Below, in pieces: positions 58,096 to 64,000 of a DNA stretch of 64,000 bases. The notes beneath the pieces are model-generated. The model made no database searches. It had not been told where the DNA came from and was given only the letters and a program-made list of their open reading frames with translations. The position numbers and the translations under genes were made by a program. The stretch spans positions 40,798-104,797 of the forward strand of contig NZ_QSRL01000008.1 of assembly GCF_003437035.1 (NCBI RefSeq). The letters are read 5' to 3'. Source of the stretch: Collinsella sp. TF08-11AT (GTDB lineage Bacteria; Actinomycetota; Coriobacteriia; Coriobacteriales; Coriobacteriaceae). Every line of letters starts with the position of its first letter. Positions within the stretch are counted from its first letter, which is position 1.

Positions 58096-58320
58096 ATGTC
58101 GCTCCTTACATACACGGTTGCATACTCGCGAACCCGCACGCAAGGACCGAAGCCGGCCGCGTCGCAACGTCGCATACCCGGAGCGTAGAGCCGGGCAGGA
58201 CACGCGGGCAGCATCAAAGCCGATGGCGCGTCGATTCGCATGCAGGTGATTGTACTCCCCGCACGCCTTAGATAAAACGATTTTCTTTAACTAAGTAAAG
58301 TATTTTCATTTGCCTTCTAC

Positions 58321-58356
58321 ACAAAAGGCCCGCCATCGAATCCGATGACGAGCCTT
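58321..58356 (-). terminator. Terminator of dedA
   Basis: On the minus strand GGCTCGTCATCG-GATT-CGATGGCGGGCC (with G-U pairs) is followed by TTTTGTG, about 30 bases after the dedA stop. Confidence 0.75.
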
Positions 58357-58384
58357 GGAATTAACGTCCGAAAACAAGCTCGGA

Positions 58385-59032
58385 CTAGGCGTTCTTTTTA
58401 CCGAGCTTAGCCTTAACCAGACCGACCACGGTCGGGATGATCGACACGGCGACAATGCCCACGATCAGCAGCTCAAAGTGCTCCTGCACAAACGGAATGC
58501 CACCAAAGAAGTAACCAAGCAGCGTAAAGACTGTCGACCAGGTAATGCCACCCAGCACGTTAAAGATGACAAAGTTGCGCCAGTGCATACCGCCCATGCC
58601 GGCGATGAAGGGCACAAAGGTGCGGATGAACGGGAAGAAGCGACCGAGGAAGATGGCCAGATGGCCCCACTTATCCAGGAAATCCTCGGACTTTTTGATG
58701 CGCTCGGGCGTCATGGCCTTTACCTTGCCCGAGGCGATGATCTTGCGGCCAAAGAAGTGGCCGATCATAAAGTTGCACTGATCGCCCAGGATGGCTGCGG
58801 CCCATGCGGTGGCCAGAAGCGCCACAATGTTAAAGCCACCGTTATGGGCAAAGAAGCCCGAGGCAAACAGCAATGAGTCGCCGGGAAGGAACGGGAAGAA
58901 CACCACGCCCGTCTCGATAAAGATGATCAGGAACACGCAGCCGTAGGCCATGAGCGGGCCGGCGGCGATCCAGCTGGCGATCGCAGTGCGCGGATCCTTA
59001 AGCAGCTCGGCGATAAAATTGATGAAACCCAT
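58385..59032 (-). CDS. DedA family membrane protein
   Basis: A 215-residue DedA/SNARE-associated-family membrane protein with about five hydrophobic segments. Typical motifs are ETGVVFFPFLPGDSLLF near residue 40 and FLGRFFPFIRTFVPFIAGMG with its essential Arg residues near 130. Members act as undecaprenyl-phosphate or phospholipid flippases or in proton-coupled transport. The start at MGFINF (59032) has GAGAGG 9 bases upstream. Confidence 0.9.
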   Translation of the reverse strand: MGFINFIAELLKDPRTAIASWIAAGPLMAYGCVFLIIFIETGVVFFPFLPGDSLLFASGFFAHNGGFNIVALLATAWAAAILGDQCNFMIGHFFGRKIIASGKVKAMTPERIKKSEDFLDKWGHLAIFLGRFFPFIRTFVPFIAGMGGMHWRNFVIFNVLGGITWSTVFTLLGYFFGGIPFVQEHFELLIVGIVAVSIIPTVVGLVKAKLGKKNA

Positions 59033-59256
59033 GAAGTAAAACCTCTCAGTTGTGGGCGCGGACACGTCCAAGTTGACCAGTATACGGTTGCGGCGCGAGG
59101 ACGGGCCAAACCCCTCAAAAGTCTTACTTCATTACCAGCAAGTTTGCATAACTGACACCTGTCGCCTAAAGCAAAGCAAGATTGCCCTTCCTAATCCCTA
59201 GCGAATCGCTATACTTTATTGAATCGCATTGTCGTGGCGCTAAGGGAGGGCGGCCG

Positions 59257-59961
59257 GTGAGCTTTATCAACACCATTCGCGAGGACATCAAGACCGTCCA
59301 GGCGCAGGACCCTGCCGCGCAAAATGGCCTGGTCATCTTCCTGTCCTACCCCGGCCTGCATGCCAAGTGGAATCATGTGCCCGAGCACTGGCTGTGGGAA
59401 CACGGCCATCGATCGCTTGCCCGCGTGCTCTCGCAGTTAACCCGCCACATCACCGGCGTCGAAATTCATCCCGCCGCGCAGATCGGCAAGCACTTCTTTA
59501 TCGACCACGCCATGGGCGTCGTTATTGGCGAGACTACCATCGTGGGCGACAACTGCGTGCTCTACCAGGGCGTCACGCTCGGCGGCACCGGCAACGAGAC
59601 CGGCAAACGCCACCCCACCCTGGGCAACAATGTCACCGTGGGCACGGGCGCCAAGGTGCTTGGCAACATCCACATCGGCAACAACGTCAAGATCGGCGGC
59701 AACTCGGTCGTCGTCAAGGACGTGCCCGACAACTGCACCGTCGTGGGCGTGCCCGGGCGCATCATCAAGCGCAACGGCTGCCGCGTGTTCGAGGAGAGCT
59801 TCGACGCCAAGCAGCATCGCGAGTACATGCCCGACGATGCCGCCGAGCAGAGCGCCCTCAACCGTCAGGGCATCACCGAAAACGCCCGTCGCGTCAAGGA
59901 ACTCGAGCAAGAGGTGGCCGAGCTCAAAGCCCTCGTCGCCAAGCTCGTGGACGAGCGCTAG
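59257..59961 (+). CDS. cysE: Serine O-acetyltransferase
   Basis: A 234-residue left-handed beta-helix acyltransferase. The N-terminal helices ([18 protein letters not shown]) and hexapeptide repeats with the catalytic [20 protein letters not shown] and [13 protein letters not shown] identify CysE/EpsC. The C-terminal 25 residues form a coiled coil ([20 protein letters not shown]). GTG start at 59257 with GGGAGGG upstream. It makes O-acetylserine for cysteine synthesis. No cysK is adjacent. Confidence 0.92.
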   Translation: MSFINTIREDIKTVQAQDPAAQNGLVIFLSYPGLHAKWNHVPEHWLWEHGHRSLARVLSQLTRHITGVEIHPAAQIGKHFFIDHAMGVVIGETTIVGDNCVLYQGVTLGGTGNETGKRHPTLGNNVTVGTGAKVLGNIHIGNNVKIGGNSVVVKDVPDNCTVVGVPGRIIKRNGCRVFEESFDAKQHREYMPDDAAEQSALNRQGITENARRVKELEQEVAELKALVAKLVDER

Positions 59962-59997
59962 GGCCGCGGGCAACCGCCACAGCATGAACGCCAACAC

Positions 59998-60040
59998 AAA
60001 AGGCGCGCCAGGGAATCCGCCCCCGGCGCGCTTTCTTTTC
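59998..60040. terminator. Bidirectional terminator between cysE and the third ABC pair
   Basis: GGCGCGCCAGGG and the complementary CCCCCGGCGCGC pair around AATCCG; TTTCTTTT follows on the plus strand and TTTTGTG on the minus strand. Confidence 0.75.
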
Positions 60041-60043
60041 GAT

Positions 60044-60071
60044 GTGACATGCGGGACTGACCCTTTGTCAC
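60044..60071. repeat. TGTGRCAAAGGGA hairpin family, partial copy 3
   Basis: GTGACA-TGCGGG-ACTGA-CCCTTTGTCAC retains the CCCTTTGTCAC arm of the family; the left arm is altered. It touches the stop codon of the ABC gene. Confidence 0.55.
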
Positions 60072-60072
60072 C

Positions 60073-62076
60073 TTATGCGAACTGGCTTAGGTAGAGGTCG
60101 GCATAAGCGCCCTCGGCAGCCAGCAGCTCCTTGTGCGTACCCTGCTCGATGATATTGCCGTGATCCATGACCAGGATGAGGTCGGCATCGACGATCGTCG
60201 ACAGACGGTGCGCGATCACAAAGCTCGTGCGCCCGCGCATGAGCGCATCCATAGCACGGCCGATGGCGAGCTCGGTGCGCGTGTCCACGCTCGACGTCGC
60301 CTCGTCCAGGATGAGGATCGCCGGGTTGTTGAGCAGCACGCGCGCGATGGTCAGCAGCTGACGTTGGCCCTGGCTGATGCTCTCGGCATCGTTAGCCACA
60401 CGCGTGTCGTAGCCCTGCGGCATAGTGCGCACAAAGAAGTCGACCCGTGCGGCACGTGCGGCCGCGACAATCTCCTCGCGCGTCGCCTCGGGACAGCCGT
60501 AGGCGATGTTCTCGGCAATGGTGCCATCAAATAGCCAAGCGTCCTGCAACACCATGCCAAACTGCTGGCGTAGCTCGCCGCGGTTCATGCGGCTCGTGTC
60601 CACGCCGTCGAGGGTAATGCGGCCGCCGTCGATCTCGTAAAAGCGCATGAGCAGGTTGATGAGCGTGGTCTTACCCGCGCCCGTGGTTCCCACCACGGCG
60701 ATCTTCTGACCCGGCTCGGCGGTAAACGACACGTCTCGCATAAGCGGCTTGTCGGGCGCATAGCCAAAGCGCACATGCTCAAAAGCGACACGGCCTTCCA
60801 CTTTGCCCGGCAGCTTGGCGGCGGCCACCGGCAACGGATCGGCCTCCATCTCGGGCTCGTCGAGCAGGTCGAACACGCGCTCGGCGCTCGCCAGCGCACT
60901 CTGCAGCGAGTTAAAGGTAAACGACAGCTCCGTCATGGGCTCGGACGCCTCGTAGATGAACTGGAGGAACGCCTGGAACACGCCGACGGTCATGTGACCG
61001 GCGACCAGCATGCTGCAGCCCACCAGTGCGATCACGATCTGCGCCAAACGGCCGATAAAGCGCACCGCAGGGCCGACGGCGTTAATCATAAAGTCGGCCT
61101 TGGCACTCACGCGCGCCAGCTCGCCCGAGGCTTCGTGCACCTCGGCAGAACTCTGGCGTTCGCGGTTGAACGCGCGAATCACCAAACGGCCCGAGTAACC
61201 CTCCTCAACCGCGCTCGTAATCTTGGAGACCCATTCCTGGCGCTCACCGGTTACGTCATGCGTGCGGCGCGAGACCACCTTGGTCACCAGCAGCGATACC
61301 GCCGTAAAACCCAAAAAGATCAACGTGAGCCTAACGCTATAGACGAACATCATGATGATGGCGCCCGTCACGGTGCCGATCGACACCAGCAGCTGCAGCA
61401 ATCCGCGCTGCATGCTCTCGGACATCTTGTCCAGGTCGTTGGTTGCGCGGCTGACTACCTCACCGGGGCGATGCGCATCAAAGTAAGCGAGCGGCAGACG
61501 GCTGAGCTTTTGCGCGATGCGGTTGCGCAGGCGCAGGTTGAGGCGCTCAGCAACACTCGACATCAAAAAACTCTGCAGCGCATAGAACGATCCGGCGGCC
61601 GTCCAGATTAAAAAGTAGACAAAGATGGTCTTACCGCATTGGTCCCAGGTGATGCTAAAGGTGGTTCCGCTGGCAAACGCCGCCTGTATTTGGCCCCACA
61701 GCTCGTCGATGACATGAGCGCTATATGCCGGCGCGGCGGTGTTAAAGATGACGTAGAACACGATGCTCGCGAACACGATATAGAAGCGCCAATGGTCGCC
61801 GGCGGCCTCGCTCCACAAGCGGCGCACCGTCGCCCAGGTATCCCGGGGCGTCTCGTCCTCTTCTTCGTCGTCCACGTCGCGCATACGCTCTGCCTCGGCG
61901 CGGGCGCGCTCGTCCTCGGCACGCTCGTTTTCCTCGTACAGCGCCTGGCGACGAGCCTCGCGCTCGGCCGCGGCCCTGGCGGCATCGTCCAGCTCGGGCG
62001 TGGCGCCCGTCTTCTCGACTGTCTCTGCAACCGCGGCGTCATCGGCGATGACCTGCTTCTTGAGCTCCTCGGTCAT
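60073..62076 (-). CDS. ABC exporter subunit, consensus ATPase site (pair 3, second subunit)
   Basis: A 667-residue ABC exporter half. A highly charged N-terminal extension of about 80 residues, rich in Glu/Arg/Ala (REARRQALYEENERAEDERA, then DVDDEEEDE), precedes the transmembrane domain and probably forms a cytoplasmic coiled coil. The nucleotide-binding domain has Walker A VGTTGAGKTT, signature ISQGQ and Walker B LILDEATSSVD with the catalytic Glu. ATG at 62076 with GGGAGG 8 bases upstream, one base after the partner gene's stop. Confidence 0.92.
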   Translation of the reverse strand: MTEELKKQVIADDAAVAETVEKTGATPELDDAARAAAEREARRQALYEENERAEDERARAEAERMRDVDDEEEDETPRDTWATVRRLWSEAAGDHWRFYIVFASIVFYVIFNTAAPAYSAHVIDELWGQIQAAFASGTTFSITWDQCGKTIFVYFLIWTAAGSFYALQSFLMSSVAERLNLRLRNRIAQKLSRLPLAYFDAHRPGEVVSRATNDLDKMSESMQRGLLQLLVSIGTVTGAIIMMFVYSVRLTLIFLGFTAVSLLVTKVVSRRTHDVTGERQEWVSKITSAVEEGYSGRLVIRAFNRERQSSAEVHEASGELARVSAKADFMINAVGPAVRFIGRLAQIVIALVGCSMLVAGHMTVGVFQAFLQFIYEASEPMTELSFTFNSLQSALASAERVFDLLDEPEMEADPLPVAAAKLPGKVEGRVAFEHVRFGYAPDKPLMRDVSFTAEPGQKIAVVGTTGAGKTTLINLLMRFYEIDGGRITLDGVDTSRMNRGELRQQFGMVLQDAWLFDGTIAENIAYGCPEATREEIVAAARAARVDFFVRTMPQGYDTRVANDAESISQGQRQLLTIARVLLNNPAILILDEATSSVDTRTELAIGRAMDALMRGRTSFVIAHRLSTIVDADLILVMDHGNIIEQGTHKELLAAEGAYADLYLSQFA

Positions 62077-62077
62077 G

Positions 62078-63814
62078 CTACTCACCTCCCTTCATCTGCG
62101 ACTCCGCGATGGCGCGGTATACCTCACAGGTTTCCATAAGCTCGCCATGCGTGCCCAAGCCCACGACCTCGCCATCCTTGAGCACGACGATCTGGTCGGC
62201 GTGCAGAATCGTCGAGATGCGCTGCGCGATGATAAGCACCGCGGCGTCGCGCGTCTCGTCCTGCAGCGCATGGCGCAGGGCCGCATCGGTCTTAAAGTCC
62301 AGGGCCGAAAAACTGTCGTCGAAGATATACAGGTCGGCGCGCTTCATGAGCGCGCGAGCAATGGCCAGGCGCTGGCGCTGACCACCCGAGAAGTTCGTAC
62401 CGCCCTGGGCCACCGGGGTATCGAGTCCCTGCGGCTGATCGAGCACAAAGGTGCTCTGGGCAACCTCAAGCGCATGAAGCATGTCGGCCTCGGTCGCGTC
62501 TTCGTTGCCAAAGCGCAGATTACTTGCCACCGTGCCCGAGAACAGCCATGCCTTCTGCGGCACATAGGCGATGCGCCCGCGAATCTCGTCTTGCGAAAGC
62601 TCGCGCAGATCGACGCCGCCCAGGCGAATGGCGCCCTTGGTGGCATCGTGGAAGCGCAGCAGAAGCTTTGCCACCGTCGACTTGCCCGATCCCGTCGAGC
62701 CCACGATCGCGGTCGTCTGGCCGCGGCGACAGGTAAAGTTCAGATCGCACAGCGTGTCCTCGTCGGCATCGTCAAAACGAAACGACATGTGATCGAACAC
62801 GGCGACCGCATCGGCCCCGTCCTTTGAGTCGGACGCGGCCGCATCGAGCGTACGCTGGCCATCGACGATGCTCGGCTTAATCTCCAGCACCTGCTGCGCG
62901 CGGTTCAGACATGCGGCGGCGCGCGGGAGTGTCAGCACCACCATCTGCGCCATCATCACAAAGAACAGAATCAGGATCGCGTACTCCAGCACGGCCGAGA
63001 TGCTGCCGATTTGCATCGCATGGGCGCCCACGCGGTTGCCGCCCACCCACAGCACCGCCACCTCGGCAATGTTCATCAAAAAGAAGCTGGAGCTGTCGAG
63101 CCCCACAAAAAGGTGGTTGACCTTAATGGCGTTGTCCGCGTACTCGCTAAACACCTCGTCCAAGCGCTGCTCCTCGTGGCGCTCTTTATTAAAGGCGCGG
63201 ATGACGCGAACGCCCACGATGTTCTCGCGCAGCACCACGTTCATGCGGTCGATAAAGCTCTGCAGGCGCATAAAGATCGGCGCGGCGTTAGCGACCGTAA
63301 AGACCGCCGCCACCAGCACGATCGCAACCACGACGCCCAGCAGCGTGCCCATGGCGGGATCGATGAGCCAGGCAAAGATGATGCCCGCCACGGCCAAAAA
63401 CGGCACCGGCAGCACCAGTTGAATCGTCTGCAGAATCGCCTGCTGGATCACGTTGATGTCGTTGAGCGAACGCGTGATCATCGAGCCCGTGCCAAAGCAC
63501 TCAAAGTCGCTGGCAGACAGCTCAAGCGACTTGTCGTAGACGGCGTTGCGGATATCGCAGGCCACGTTGGCGGCCAGGCGCGCCGAAAGATAGCAGCCCA
63601 GCACCGCGCCGCCGCTGGCCATGCCGGTCGCAATAAGCATGTAGAGGCCGTTGCGCAGGATGTAGTCGACATCGCCCGTGGTGATGCCGGTGTTGACCAT
63701 GTTCGCCAGCATCGTGGGAACCAACAGCGTACCGACGTTGTCGATTAGCAGCACCAACAACGTCACCGCGACAAGCCCGCGATACGGCTTCATAAACCTC
63801 ATTAAGAGTCGCAC
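62078..63814 (-). CDS. ABC exporter subunit, degenerate ATPase site (pair 3, first subunit)
   Basis: A 578-residue ABC exporter half with a short N-terminus. Walker A is GSTGSGKST, the signature FSGGQ, and Walker B IFDDSFSALD shows Asp at the catalytic Glu position. The GTG start at 63814 overlaps the end of the upstream MarR-like gene by 13 bases; an ATG four codons in is also possible. A run of 7 G lies just before the GTG. Partner of the gene at 60073-62076. Confidence 0.92.
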   Translation of the reverse strand: MRLLMRFMKPYRGLVAVTLLVLLIDNVGTLLVPTMLANMVNTGITTGDVDYILRNGLYMLIATGMASGGAVLGCYLSARLAANVACDIRNAVYDKSLELSASDFECFGTGSMITRSLNDINVIQQAILQTIQLVLPVPFLAVAGIIFAWLIDPAMGTLLGVVVAIVLVAAVFTVANAAPIFMRLQSFIDRMNVVLRENIVGVRVIRAFNKERHEEQRLDEVFSEYADNAIKVNHLFVGLDSSSFFLMNIAEVAVLWVGGNRVGAHAMQIGSISAVLEYAILILFFVMMAQMVVLTLPRAAACLNRAQQVLEIKPSIVDGQRTLDAAASDSKDGADAVAVFDHMSFRFDDADEDTLCDLNFTCRRGQTTAIVGSTGSGKSTVAKLLLRFHDATKGAIRLGGVDLRELSQDEIRGRIAYVPQKAWLFSGTVASNLRFGNEDATEADMLHALEVAQSTFVLDQPQGLDTPVAQGGTNFSGGQRQRLAIARALMKRADLYIFDDSFSALDFKTDAALRHALQDETRDAAVLIIAQRISTILHADQIVVLKDGEVVGLGTHGELMETCEVYRAIAESQMKGGE

Positions 63815-64000
63815 GACCCCCCCTCTCCTTGATTCTCGGCCTGGCTCTCGGCAGCGATATGCTGCTTAAAGGCATCGCACTCATCGCCGAGCGCATGGGA
63901 AAATTTTCCGATTAGGCGCATGATTTCGCGCTGCTCACACGGCTCAAGCGCCTCGATTGCTCCGCTGGTATATAACAGGCTCTCCGTCAAGGTCGTCTTA
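63802..64000 (-). CDS. Probable MarR family regulator, C-terminal part (cut by window edge)
   Basis: The frame is open to the window edge, so only about the last 65 residues are visible: TESLLYTSGAIEALEPCEQR followed by a helical EIMRLIGKFSHALGDECDAF. Length, helix pattern and the 13-base overlap with a heterodimeric ABC exporter match the arrangement at 2-508, where the regulator is clearly MarR. The DNA-binding region is outside the window, so the family is inferred. Confidence 0.55.
   Translation of the reverse strand, partial: KTTLTESLLYTSGAIEALEPCEQREIMRLIGKFSHALGDECDAFKQHIAAESQAENQGEGGSCDS

Noticed and set aside
58096..58330. Possible leader peptide, T-box or other attenuator in the ilvE upstream region.
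   Set aside because: No run of branched-chain codons, no T-box sequence and no terminator/antiterminator pair could be recognised.
63826..63832. Seven-base G run before the start of the pair 3 first ABC subunit as a phase-variation tract.
   Set aside because: Seven bases is short and the run doubles as part of the ribosome site; the 13-base tract at 47563 is a much stronger candidate.

Overview
The window is a GC-rich bacterial chromosome segment with tightly packed genes. Its content (PTS transporters of two families, an LTA-synthase-type enzyme, MarR-linked ABC exporter pairs, a SipW/TasA-type surface locus, a small-type SRP RNA, GC-rich intergenic hairpins) suggests a gut member of the Coriobacteriia, most like Collinsella. 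That placement is an inference from gene content and style; no database was searched.

Layout. 1-4.3 kb: MarR regulator plus a heterodimeric ABC exporter. 4.5-9.0 kb: LysR regulator divergent from an SDR / OFA-type MFS / Gfo-Idh-MocA catabolic operon. 9.4-11.5 kb: tex. 11.8-17.1 kb: ascorbate-type PTS (IIC, IIB, IIA) with two close transaldolase-like paralogues and a divergent DeoR regulator. 17.1-26.9 kb: a probable acquired island that begins next to a truncated HAD gene. It holds an esterase, an aldo/keto reductase, a complete mannose-family PTS, a class II aldolase, an MFS transporter, an RpiR regulator, a HAD phosphatase and an unlisted 49-residue membrane protein. 27.0-37.7 kb: rlmKL with a degenerate first methyltransferase half, KdpE/KdpD-like regulators beside Kup, a nitroreductase and an LTA-synthase-like protein. 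38.4-47.3 kb: a six-gene surface operon (SipW-type signal peptidase, three TasA/camelysin-like proteins, an 1832-residue repeat protein, a protein with an LAATG sorting signal). 48-52.6 kb: a flavodoxin with a 23-bp tandem repeat array upstream, then a second heterodimeric ABC exporter. 52.9-56.8 kb: SRP RNA, a cluster of repeats, a TadA-glycerate kinase fusion, tRNA-Ser, TetR, lemA. 57-64 kb: ilvE, dedA, cysE and a third heterodimeric ABC exporter with a cut-off MarR-like gene at the edge.

How the genes work together. Each ABC pair has one subunit with a non-consensus ATPase site (Asp-Asp in Walker B) and one consensus subunit (Asp-Glu), as in LmrCD/BmrCD exporters. The two PTS loci couple sugar uptake to an aldolase (transaldolase-like in one, class II in the other) under a local regulator. 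The surface operon combines a dedicated signal peptidase with its likely substrates and one wall-anchored partner. It also carries a strong intercistronic hairpin after its first structural gene, and a 13-base C/G tract lies about 300 bp upstream.

The least explained part of the window is its intergenic DNA. At least five families of dispersed hairpin or inverted-repeat elements recur here, including a 162-bp element present twice in opposite orientation at exactly the same length, and several very long nested hairpins between genes.
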